6,329 nt of DNA. It comes from Bryobacteraceae bacterium. Lineage in GTDB: Bacteria; Acidobacteriota; Terriglobia; Bryobacterales; Bryobacteraceae. The notes beneath the pieces are model-generated. The model saw nothing but the letters and a program-made list of their open reading frames with translations. It did not search any database and was not told the origin of the DNA. Made by a program: the position numbers and the translations under genes. The first letter of the stretch is position 1. The number at the start of each line of letters is the position of its first letter. The stretch lies in NCBI GenBank assembly GCA_014379815.1, contig JACMLA010000180.1:1-6329 (forward strand), written 5' to 3'. Below are positions 1 to 5,483 of the stretch, in pieces.

Positions 1-183
1 GTAGACGTGACTGTCACAACACGAGCAGGCACAAGTGCCATCAGTGCCGCCAGCCGATTTGCCTATGGAGCAGCCGCCATAGACGTGCCAACATTAGGCG
101 AGTGGTCGATGATGGCACTTGGCCTGATGTTAGCTGGGGTGGGGTACGTCGTACTGCGATGGAGATTCGCACGGGTGGAGTGA
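1..183 (+). CDS. C-terminal end of an IPTL-CTERM-sorted secreted protein (5' partial)
   Basis: Frame 1 is open from the window edge to a TGA at 181-183 and gives 60 residues. Residues 1-22 (VDVTVTTRAGTSA...RFAY) look like the last strands of an IPT/TIG immunoglobulin-like repeat, which normally ends 'VDVTVTTPxGTS...FTY'. After a short Ala-rich linker, residues 29-36 read VPTLGEWS. A hydrophobic stretch follows (about 37-52), then a basic end (RWRFAR). Motif, single transmembrane helix and Arg-rich terminus are the three parts of an IPTL-CTERM sorting signal. The family consensus is IPTLxxWG, so Ile to Val and the final Gly to Ser are departures. By family knowledge such proteins are exported by Sec, held in the inner membrane by the tail, and processed by exosortase H, which is encoded 9 bases downstream. 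The rest of the protein lies outside the window, so its role cannot be stated. Confidence 0.85.
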   Translation, partial: VDVTVTTRAGTSAISAASRFAYGAAAIDVPTLGEWSMMALGLMLAGVGYVVLRWRFARVE

Positions 184-192
184 AACGCTGCT

Positions 193-756
193 ATGGGACG
201 GATCCGTAAGCCTCGATCTTCGCCTTCCTTGGCGGGAAGTACCCGGAGCGTTCGTCCTGAGCGTTTCCTGGCGATCTTCGCGCTGTCTGTAGCGGTCGCA
301 TTCGGACTCCTGCTGGCTCCTTTCATCCGCCCATCGGTGGATCTGTTTTCACGGGCACTGGTGCAAGCGTCCGGCTTGCTGATTGGTCTGGCAGGCGGAC
401 ATGTGCTGATTGACGGAACGATACTGCGCGCCTCGGCCACTGGATTCGCCATTCAGATGAAGGACGGATGCAATGGTGTCAACGTGATGATCCTGCTCTG
501 GTCCGCAGTGCTGGCGTTTCCTGCGTCGTGGATTTGGAAAGCAAAAGGATTGTTCGTAGGAACGATTGCGATACAGGGTCTCAACTTCATCCGCTTTGTG
601 AGTCTCTTTTATCTGGGGCAGTACAGCATGACGCTGTTCGAGTTCGCGCACGCCTACCTGTGGGAGAGCTTGATTATGCTGGATGCTCTGGTGGTGTTCT
701 GGCTGTGGGCCGCCATGGTGTTCCGCGGAGCCCCGGTTCGCGATGCACTCCACTAG
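193..756 (+). CDS. xrtH: exosortase H (IPTL-CTERM-specific transpeptidase-like membrane enzyme)
   Basis: A 187-residue, mostly hydrophobic protein with several membrane segments (about 24-45, 55-75, 96-112, 118-140, 157-177). The three conserved exosortase/archaeosortase catalytic positions are visible: Cys93 in DGCNG, Arg134 in NFIRFVSLF, and His153 in FAHAYLWE. The phrases GCNGVNVMILLWS and RFVSLFYLGQYS are typical of the short exosortase H branch, and the length fits that branch, which is smaller than the EpsH/XrtA type. The family is thought to cleave C-terminal sorting signals at the inner membrane and transfer the protein to another carrier. The upstream gene ends in a VPTLGEWS-type tail, the class of signal assigned to XrtH. 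The ATG at 193 follows GGAG (177-180), which overlaps the upstream stop; the 12-base spacing is long, so a slightly later start is possible. The basic first 23 residues suggest a cytoplasmic N-terminus. Confidence 0.93.
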   Translation: MGRIRKPRSSPSLAGSTRSVRPERFLAIFALSVAVAFGLLLAPFIRPSVDLFSRALVQASGLLIGLAGGHVLIDGTILRASATGFAIQMKDGCNGVNVMILLWSAVLAFPASWIWKAKGLFVGTIAIQGLNFIRFVSLFYLGQYSMTLFEFAHAYLWESLIMLDALVVFWLWAAMVFRGAPVRDALH

Positions 757-1348
757 CTTGCAGCGCAGCTTCCTGTTTCGCGCCTCCACACTGCTGATCG
801 TGTTGCTCTCGCTCTGGTGGTTCGCTCTGCGGGGCCCCATGCTGTTGTTGCTCTACGCGGGGGTGGAGATCCCGTTTAGCTTCAGGCGGAATGCATCGGT
901 AAAGATCGAGCCTTCCGGCGAATGGAGTTTTCGCATCCCTGTTCAGGATGCCCCCGCGGACATCCTCCGCAAGAATGGCGCCGCGAAAATCGACTCGATT
1001 GATTTCACGGTGCCTGGAGACGACGTAGCAACGTTCACTCTCGGGCTGCCCGGGTACCTGGCAGTGGCGCTGGCGATACCAGGCCGCAGGTGGACTGGCC
1101 GACTGATGTGGGGATCGATAGTGCAACTGACGATTGGTGTTGTATCCACATTGCTGTTTGCGGAAGTCACTGCGTATAACAGCCTAAGTCAGATGCGTCC
1201 GGATTCAGGCGCGCTTGGGATCTGGGCCCGCTCGGTTGCCCACCACATGCTAACCGCGGTTGTTCCCTACGCGGCGCCGGTGATTGCGGCGGTGTGGCTA
1301 CATCCGGAGTTAGGCCGGGCAATCTTCTCTCCCCCGCCCTCGACGTAA
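743..1348 (+). CDS. exosortase H-associated multi-pass membrane protein
   Basis: A 201-residue protein. The ATG at 743 is chosen because it overlaps the exosortase stop by only 14 bases, while the next in-frame ATG upstream (683) would overlap it by 74. Hydrophobic segments lie at about 13-40 (LLIVLLSLWWFALRG...), 98-112, 121-141 and 165-186. Between the first two is a polar stretch (about 41-97) with alternating charged and aromatic residues (IPFSFRR, GEWSFRIPV), which is probably outside the cytoplasmic membrane. No catalytic motif is recognised. Its place directly behind xrtH and its layout match the small membrane protein that commonly accompanies exosortase H. The family is defined by neighbourhood rather than biochemistry, so partner, chaperone or second subunit of the sortase are all inferences. 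Gene overlap suggests translational coupling with xrtH. It ends at TAA 1346-1348, 61 bases from the convergent argR end. Confidence 0.72.
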   Translation: MHSTSLQRSFLFRASTLLIVLLSLWWFALRGPMLLLLYAGVEIPFSFRRNASVKIEPSGEWSFRIPVQDAPADILRKNGAAKIDSIDFTVPGDDVATFTLGLPGYLAVALAIPGRRWTGRLMWGSIVQLTIGVVSTLLFAEVTAYNSLSQMRPDSGALGIWARSVAHHMLTAVVPYAAPVIAAVWLHPELGRAIFSPPPST

Positions 1349-1409
1349 CTCCGTCCTGCTAGTCGTCCTCGCCACGCAAGAACTTCTCTCGAGGAGTCCT
1401 TTATCCTGC

Positions 1410-1841
1410 TCAGGAGCCAAGGAACCCGAGAAGCCGTTTTTGCAGCTCTGTAGCGGTGGCCGTGTCGGGGCAGACCACCAGCACAGTGTCGTCTCCGGCG
1501 ATCGTTCCGACCACCTCAGGCCAGTCTTCCTGATCCAGAGAGATTGCGAGAGAGTTGGCGTGGCCGGGGGCGGTTTTCAGAACCAGCAGATTCTGTGCGG
1601 ATACCGCGTCCCAGAGAAAGTCCGTGGCCATCGTTTCAAAACCGGGGCCAGACGGCGCATCCACCTGACGGTACCCTTCGGGCGTCTTTACCAGGCCGAG
1701 CTCGCGGATGTCGCGGGATAATGTGACTTGCGTAGCCGTCACATCGACTGCAAGGAGTTCTTGCGCGAGCTGTTCCTGGGTGTGGACTTTGCGACTGCGA
1801 ATGAGCCGTAGAATCTGGCCCTGACGATATGTCTTGTTCAC
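1410..1841 (-). CDS. argR: arginine repressor ArgR
   Basis: A 143-residue transcription factor close to the usual 150. The N-terminal half (about 1-60) is a winged helix-turn-helix with TQEQLAQELL as positioning helix and TQVTLSRDIRELGLVK (37-52) as the recognition helix region; SRDIRELG at 42-49 is the ArgR hallmark. The C-terminal half (about 75-143) is the hexamerisation and arginine-binding domain with GTIAGDDT at 112-119, where the Asp pair contacts L-arginine. With arginine bound, ArgR hexamers repress biosynthetic genes at ARG boxes. Translation starts at GTG (1841-1839) inside the argH stop region, giving a GTGA overlap; no in-frame ATG is available nearby. No strong own Shine-Dalgarno is seen, so coupling to argH translation is likely. 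As the last gene of argF-argH-argR it should be controlled by the operators before argF. Confidence 0.96.
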   Translation of the reverse strand: MNKTYRQGQILRLIRSRKVHTQEQLAQELLAVDVTATQVTLSRDIRELGLVKTPEGYRQVDAPSGPGFETMATDFLWDAVSAQNLLVLKTAPGHANSLAISLDQEDWPEVVGTIAGDDTVLVVCPDTATATELQKRLLGFLGS

Positions 1842-3217
1842 CCCATCGCCCTGAGCCGATTTTCTGCCTCGGCGAGTGCCTGGGCAACTGCCTCGGGAGC
1901 GGTACCGCCACGAATGGAACGCGTTTTCAAACCTTCGGCGGGATCCAGCAGGTGCGCCATTTCCGACGTAAACTCGGGAGCAAATGCGGTCAGGGACTCG
2001 CTGGTCCAGTCTGCAGGCTTCTTGCCGGCCCGAACGCTTTCCAGGACCAGTCGTCCCACCAGTTGATGGCCGTGATGGAACGGAACTCCGGAGCGCGCCA
2101 GAGCTTCCGCGAGGTCTGTTGCGACGACCCAGCTATCCGCAGCCGCTTTTGCTGGAATTCCAGCATGGAGACGGACAGAATCTGCCACTGCGGCAGCCAT
2201 GCGCAGGGATCCCCGAAGCTGATCGGCGGCGTCGAAAAGGGGCTCCTTGTCCTCCTGCATGTCGCGATTGTAGGTCATGGGAAGACCCTTCATTGTGACC
2301 AGTAGCGAAGTTAGCGAACCGTATACCCGGCCGCACTTTCCACGAATCAGCTCGAGCGAATCGGGGTTCTTCTTTTGCGGCATGAGGCTTGAGCCGCTGG
2401 TTACTCCATCGCCGAGCTCCATCCAGCCGTACTCTTCCCCTGAGTACAAAATCCAGTCTTCGGCGAGCCTGCTCAGGTGCAGCATTGTGGTGGAAGCTGC
2501 GTAGAGGAAATCGAGGGCAAAGTCCCGGTCTCCGGAAACATCCATGCTGTTCCGCGTGATTGCGGCGAAGCCAAGTTCTGAGGCTATCGCGTCCCGGTCA
2601 AATGGGAATCCACTTCCAGCCAGTGCGCCGGATCCCAGCGGCATCACATCCACACGTTTTCTTGCTTCCAGCAGACGCTCGGCATCGCGGGCGAACATCT
2701 CGAAATAGGCCAGCACATAGTGTGGCCACAAAACGGCCTGAGCGCGCCGGACGTGGGTATAGCCGGGAATTATCGAGTCGGGATAACGATGAGCCAGGTC
2801 GAGCAAGGCGCGAAGGAACGTCTGCAGTTCCTTGTAGGCGAGGTCAATCTCATCCCTCAACCAGAGCCGTATGTCGAGCGAGACTTGCTCGTTGCGGCTT
2901 CTTCCAGTGTGGATCTTATCGGCGAGTCCGCCAACCAATTCCTTCAGTTTTCGAATGACCAGGGTGTGGACGTCTTCGTCGGTTGCGCCGTCGTAGAAAT
3001 CAGGCTCACTTGCAGTGGCGGCGATCCGGTCGAACGCTGCGACCAGTTCACCGACTTCGGCTTCAGACAGAAGCCCCACGCGGCCAAGCGCACGTGCGAA
3101 TGCCTTCGACCCACGAAGATCGGCAAAGACCAGTCGTTTGTCAAAGTGAAGAGATCCGGAGAAGTTCTCAAATACCTCTGAAGGTCCTTCCTCAAAACGT
3201 CCGCCCCAAAGCTTCAT
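1838..3217 (-). CDS. argH: argininosuccinate lyase
   Basis: A 459-residue full-length enzyme of the fumarase/aspartase superfamily. It splits argininosuccinate into arginine and fumarate, the last step of arginine biosynthesis, and acts as a cytoplasmic homotetramer. Visible landmarks are the N-terminal KLWGGRF (2-8), DEDVHT (80-85), HTGRSRNEQ (103-111), the catalytic-His segment GYTHVRRAQ (152-160, His155), and the signature GSSLMPQKKNP (275-285), whose Ser pair 276/277 includes the catalytic serine. The C-terminal SIRGGTAPEAV (434-444) fits the family's end, where GGTA precedes the final helix. The His155 segment differs from the usual GYTHLQRAQP (L to V, Q to R, P to A). The start is ATG 3217-3215, 7 bases after the argF stop. 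The only upstream purine signal is weak (CCGGA), so translation may depend on argF. Confidence 0.98.
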   Translation of the reverse strand: MKLWGGRFEEGPSEVFENFSGSLHFDKRLVFADLRGSKAFARALGRVGLLSEAEVGELVAAFDRIAATASEPDFYDGATDEDVHTLVIRKLKELVGGLADKIHTGRSRNEQVSLDIRLWLRDEIDLAYKELQTFLRALLDLAHRYPDSIIPGYTHVRRAQAVLWPHYVLAYFEMFARDAERLLEARKRVDVMPLGSGALAGSGFPFDRDAIASELGFAAITRNSMDVSGDRDFALDFLYAASTTMLHLSRLAEDWILYSGEEYGWMELGDGVTSGSSLMPQKKNPDSLELIRGKCGRVYGSLTSLLVTMKGLPMTYNRDMQEDKEPLFDAADQLRGSLRMAAAVADSVRLHAGIPAKAAADSWVVATDLAEALARSGVPFHHGHQLVGRLVLESVRAGKKPADWTSESLTAFAPEFTSEMAHLLDPAEGLKTRSIRGGTAPEAVAQALAEAENRLRAMG

Positions 3218-3224
3218 TCCGGAG

Positions 3225-4169
3225 TCAGTCTACCAGCATGAGCAAGAGCGCCTTCTGCGCGTGCAAACGATTCTCCGCCTGGTTGAAGACGACAGAATTC
3301 GCGGACTCGATGACATCATCAGTCACCTCGTCTCCCCGGTGCGCGGGAAGGCAATGCATAAACAAACAGTCCCTGGAGGCGCTCGCCATCAGTTCTAAAT
3401 TGACCTGATAAGGCCGGAAGCTTTGGTCCCGGGCCGCGGCTTCGGACTCTTGCCCCATACTCGCCCAGACATCGGTGTAGATCGCATCGGCGTTTCGAGC
3501 AGCCGCGTGAGGATCGTTGCCGATAGAAACGGTCGCACCCGATGCGCAGAGACGATTCGCTTCGGCGACTACGCTTGAGTCAGGCGCATAACCTACTGGC
3601 GTTGCGATGCTGTAATGCATTCCCAGACGAACCGCGCACAGCATCAGCGAATGCGAAACATTGTTCCCGTCGCCAACGAAGCAGAGACGGCGGTTGCGCA
3701 GATCATTTCCAAAATGCTCCCGGAGCGTCTGCATGTCCGCCAGAGCCTGACACGGATGATAGAGATCGCTGAGCGCATTGATCACCGGCACAGAAGCCCA
3801 GTGCGCTAACGCATCGATCGTTGCCTGCGAAAACGTACGGGCGACGATAGCGTTGGTCCATCGCTCCAGGTTGCGAGCGATATCTTTCAGGGGCTCGCGT
3901 TCCCCCACCGGTCCGATGGAAGTGACAGCATCGCCGCCCAGGTGCTTGATTGCAAGTTCGAAAGTAAACCGGGTCCGGAGCGAAGGTTTCTCGAAAAGAA
4001 GGCTTACATACCTGCCGGTCAGAGAATTCGAGTATCGCCTGGGATTCGCTTTGACATGGCTGGCAAGGTCCAAAAGATCTGATAGTTCTTGTACGGTCAG
4101 GTCCAGATCGGTTGTCAGGTTTTGCGCTTTGGTTTTGAGAACCGGCACCTGAGAGAGCGTCGCTGCCAT
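3225..4169 (-). CDS. argF: ornithine carbamoyltransferase
   Basis: A 314-residue cytoplasmic enzyme, normally a trimer, that makes citrulline from ornithine and carbamoyl phosphate. The carbamoyl-phosphate domain shows FEKPSLRTR (59-67, phosphate-binding S63-x-R65-T66-R67) and HPCQALAD (138-145). The ornithine domain shows FVGDGNNVSHSL (164-175), DVWASMGQE (233-241, with the SMG loop) and HCLPAHRGDEVT (272-283, with Cys273). These last motifs favour true OTCase over aspartate or N-acylornithine carbamoyltransferases, although the SLRTR spelling also occurs in the latter. Translation starts at ATG 4169-4167 behind a perfect GGAGG (4179-4175) at 5-base spacing. The first 20 residues or so extend beyond the core (the family typically begins near NLTTDLDLT, 17-25). 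It is first in the operon, under two ARG-box-like sites. Confidence 0.97.
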   Translation of the reverse strand: MAATLSQVPVLKTKAQNLTTDLDLTVQELSDLLDLASHVKANPRRYSNSLTGRYVSLLFEKPSLRTRFTFELAIKHLGGDAVTSIGPVGEREPLKDIARNLERWTNAIVARTFSQATIDALAHWASVPVINALSDLYHPCQALADMQTLREHFGNDLRNRRLCFVGDGNNVSHSLMLCAVRLGMHYSIATPVGYAPDSSVVAEANRLCASGATVSIGNDPHAAARNADAIYTDVWASMGQESEAAARDQSFRPYQVNLELMASASRDCLFMHCLPAHRGDEVTDDVIESANSVVFNQAENRLHAQKALLLMLVD

Positions 4170-4174
4170 GGGGA

Positions 4175-4179
4175 CCTCC
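4175..4179 (-). promoter_or_regulatory. strong Shine-Dalgarno of argF
   Basis: The minus strand reads GGAGG, then 5 bases, then the argF ATG. This is the best ribosome binding site in the window and fixes the argF start. argH and argR have poor sites of their own, so this site probably loads ribosomes for the coupled operon. Confidence 0.85.
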
Positions 4180-4207
4180 GGAATGCCGGTCTACTCGGCG
4201 AAGTCAG

Positions 4208-4225
4208 GCTGAATGATTATTCAGC
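4208..4225 (-). promoter_or_regulatory. ARG box 1 (ArgR operator)
   Basis: On the + strand the 18-mer is GCTGAATGATTATTCAGC. It fits the enterobacterial ARG-box layout TGAAT-N4-ATTCA exactly, and its 7-base arms (GCTGAAT/ATTCAGC) are perfectly inverted. Its inner edge lies 38 bases upstream of the argF ATG. The operon's last gene encodes ArgR, so this is the expected autoregulatory site. Box identity rests on pattern matching and context, not on a scan for background frequency. Confidence 0.85.
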
Positions 4226-4227
4226 AC

Positions 4228-4245
4228 TCTGAATAATTACACATT
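4228..4245 (-). promoter_or_regulatory. ARG box 2, degenerate (ArgR operator)
   Basis: On the + strand this 18-mer reads TCTGAATAATTACACATT. The first half-site TGAAT is perfect and the second (ACACA for ATTCA) matches 3 of 5. It is 2 bp from box 1, with centres 20 bp apart, about two helical turns. Paired boxes 2-3 bp apart are the known arrangement that lets one ArgR hexamer bind both, so spacing supports the weak sequence match. Confidence 0.68.
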
Positions 4246-4266
4246 CGGCACCAGTGATGCAAGCAA
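4234..4266 (-). promoter_or_regulatory. candidate sigma-70-type promoter of argFHR
   Basis: Reading the minus strand, possible -35 hexamers are TTGCTT (4266-4261) or TTGCAT (4262-4257). Possible -10 hexamers are TGTAAT (4241-4236, five of six matches) or TAATTA (4239-4234). No pair is ideal: TTGCAT with TAATTA has a 17-base spacer but a poor -10, while TGTAAT gives spacers of 15 or 19. Any choice puts the -10 inside ARG box 2 and the start site at or near box 1, which suits repression by blocking polymerase. Confidence 0.35.
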
Positions 4267-4278
4267 ACTGAGTGGCCA

Positions 4279-4983
4279 CTAGGGCTGCCCGGGCTCGACC
4301 GGAGTTTGGGCCGGTTCTAGCGGAGAAAGATCAGCAAGGATGGCGTCCAGATAAGCGCGGGTTTCCGCGAAGTCGGGAATCGGGCCATTCGGTTCCACTC
4401 TCTGCGGACCAGCGTTATATGCAGCCAGAGTTCGGCGGATATCACCTTTATAGCGCTTTAGAAGGGTTGAAATGTAGCGGGTGCCCCCCATCACATTTTC
4501 CAGGGGATCGAAAGGATCCTTGACACCAAGGTCCTGCTGGGTCGCGGGCATCAGCTGCATCAGGCCCTGAGCGCCTTTCTCAGAAACCGCGCAGGGGCGG
4601 GCACCCGACTCCCGCCGAATGATGGCTCTGATCAGTTGAGGGTTAACGCCATCCTGGCGCGCCGCGTCAGCAATTACCTGAGTCAACTGTTCCTCCGGTA
4701 AGGGATCGCAGCCCATGAAAGAGGACGACGCTGCGGCGGGGCCAGTTGCGGCGGGACCAGTAGCGGTGGTACCTGGAGTGTCTACCGCCAGCGATGTCGC
4801 GACCACCCAGCCACTTGTGAAGAACGATCCTGCGTTAGGTGCCGCTATTCTGTTGATCGTTTCGCGTTGCCGGGCAACTGAAACCTGCATGCGCTCAGAG
4901 GAAGTGAGCTGGCGGGTCGTAGCTTCGGACGCTAATCCGGACAGGCCGCATACGACGAGAAATAGGAGAGTCACGCGCATCAT
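4279..4983 (-). CDS. secreted SLT-type (GH23) lytic transglycosylase
   Basis: A 234-residue protein. It opens with a signal peptide (about 1-18, MMRVTLLFLVVCGLSG) and has a polar region to about 60. A Gly/Ala/Thr/Pro linker follows (70-88, TGPAATGPAA repeats), then a transglycosylase fold at about 95-218. Motifs of the Slt70/MltC/YjbJ-like group are present: catalytic Glu125 in RRESGARP, GAQGLMQLMPAT (137-148), and AAYNAGP (187-193). Cys92 and Cys131 flank the active-site region and could form a disulfide. It should cleave peptidoglycan between MurNAc and GlcNAc in the periplasm. The tail is Pro/Glu-rich (PLEPAQTPVEPGQP). Translation starts at the first of two adjacent ATGs, with AGGGA 9 bases upstream. 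It lies downstream of flgI and flgJ on the same strand but is separated by the opposed fliS. Since that FlgJ has no wall-cutting domain, a flagellar role is plausible but not shown; a general recycling enzyme is the alternative. Confidence 0.92.
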   Translation of the reverse strand: MMRVTLLFLVVCGLSGLASEATTRQLTSSERMQVSVARQRETINRIAAPNAGSFFTSGWVVATSLAVDTPGTTATGPAATGPAAASSSFMGCDPLPEEQLTQVIADAARQDGVNPQLIRAIIRRESGARPCAVSEKGAQGLMQLMPATQQDLGVKDPFDPLENVMGGTRYISTLLKRYKGDIRRTLAAYNAGPQRVEPNGPIPDFAETRAYLDAILADLSPLEPAQTPVEPGQP

Positions 4984-5026
4984 ACAGAGAAGTCCCTGGT
5001 CGCCTCTATTTGTCTCGAATATTTCC

Positions 5027-5053
5027 TAAAATCGTGTCATTTCTGGTCGATAT
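5027..5053 (+). promoter_or_regulatory. sigma-28 (FliA) promoter of fliS
   Basis: The + strand shows TAAA (5027-5030), exactly 15 bases, then GTCGATAT (5046-5053). The flagellar sigma-28 consensus is TAAA-N15-GCCGATAA, so the -35 is perfect and the -10 matches 6 of 8. It lies just upstream of fliS, a late flagellar gene that sigma-28 is expected to serve. The predicted start site is about 5059-5061, leaving a leader of only some 12 bases that consists almost entirely of the ribosome binding site. Confidence 0.75.
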
Positions 5054-5060
5054 GTAATGC

Positions 5061-5068
5061 AGGAAGGA
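5061..5068 (+). promoter_or_regulatory. fliS ribosome binding site that fixes the start
   Basis: AGGAAGGA lies 3-7 bases upstream of the ATG at 5072. It selects 5072 over the in-frame ATG at 5057, which has no such site and would fall at or before the predicted sigma-28 transcription start. Confidence 0.8.
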
Positions 5069-5071
5069 TCA

Positions 5072-5458
5072 ATGAACCCTTACGATCAATATCTCGAAAA
5101 CAGCGTTTTGACAGCGAGTCCGCTGGAACTTGTGACTATGCTGTACCGATGTGCGCTTCATGGAATCAGCGACGCGCGGCGTTGTCTGGCTGCCGGGGAT
5201 ATTGAGGGACGGGTTCGCCCGGTAAACCGGGCCTTCGATGCTGTGACGGAACTCTCTCTGAGCCTCGATCACGCCAATGGTGGGGAACTGAGCCGCAGCT
5301 TAAACGACCTGTATGCGTACATCACGCGCCAGATCGTTCTCGGACACACCAATCAGATCGACGAGCCCTTTGCGGAAGCCGAAAAGCTACTCGCAACGAT
5401 GATGGAATCGTGGCAGAAAATTGCAACGCCCGAGTATAGTTCGACAGCAGCCGCCTAA
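5072..5458 (+). CDS. fliS: flagellar export chaperone FliS
   Basis: A 128-residue small helical protein of normal FliS length. The N-terminus MNPYDQYLENSVLTASPLELVTMLY contains the family signature (Y-x3-V-x-TASP-x2-L-x2-MLY, about 4-25), followed by a predicted four- to five-helix bundle and the typical late segment IDEPFAEAEKLLATMMESWQKI (96-117). FliS binds the C-terminus of flagellin in the cytoplasm, stops premature polymerisation and delivers it to the export gate. The start is taken at 5072 because of its SD and the sigma-28 promoter position. No fliD or fliC neighbour is present; it stands alone between two minus-strand genes, divergent from the transglycosylase and convergent with flgJ. 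The last codons (SSTAAA, stop) form one arm of a hairpin. Confidence 0.95.
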   Translation: MNPYDQYLENSVLTASPLELVTMLYRCALHGISDARRCLAAGDIEGRVRPVNRAFDAVTELSLSLDHANGGELSRSLNDLYAYITRQIVLGHTNQIDEPFAEAEKLLATMMESWQKIATPEYSSTAAA

Positions 5459-5468
5459 AAGCGGCTGC
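5447..5468. terminator. strong hairpin at the convergent fliS/flgJ ends
   Basis: GCAGCCGC (5447-5454) and GCGGCTGC (5461-5468) form a perfect 8-bp GC-rich stem with a 6-base loop CTAAAA that contains the fliS stop codon. Neither side has a proper U-run (the + side continues CAGGCTAGGTTTCG), so it is a U-poor terminator or an mRNA 3'-end stabiliser rather than a classical intrinsic terminator. Its place between two convergent genes supports a 3'-end role for fliS and perhaps for both. Confidence 0.5.
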
Positions 5469-5483
5469 CAGGCTAGGTTTCGC

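Noticed and set aside
683..742. Upstream extension of the XrtH-associated protein to the ATG at 683
   Set aside because: It would add 20 residues (MLWWCSGCG...) wholly inside the exosortase 3' end; the ATG at 743 gives a normal short overlap and a sensible N-terminus before the first membrane helix.
349..840. 163-residue minus-strand reading frame opposite xrtH
   Set aside because: It lies antisense to a clear exosortase with catalytic residues, its translation is His/Gln/Arg-rich without motifs, and no ribosome site precedes it.
1380..1403. Weak hairpin between the convergent ends of the exosortase-associated gene and argR, followed by TTTA
   Set aside because: On the minus strand it has only five plus two pairs with a mismatch and a G-U, and on the plus strand fewer; there is no real U-run. 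The 61-base gap holds no convincing terminator.
2720..3181. 153-residue plus-strand frame opposite argH
   Set aside because: It is a shadow of argH in a GC-rich gene; argH is complete and conserved on the other strand.
4271..4280. Perfect 10-base palindrome AGTGGCCACT at the transglycosylase stop
   Set aside because: It has no loop for a hairpin, is short enough to occur by chance, and matches no operator that fits this context.
4984..5056. Promoter for the transglycosylase gene in the divergent gap
   Set aside because: I looked for sigma-70, sigma-28 and sigma-54 patterns on the minus strand and saw none with both elements at proper spacing.
5057..5071. fliS start at ATG 5057
   Set aside because: It has no Shine-Dalgarno and falls at or before the predicted sigma-28 transcription start. 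The ATG at 5072 has AGGAAGGA and gives the family-typical MNPYDQY start.
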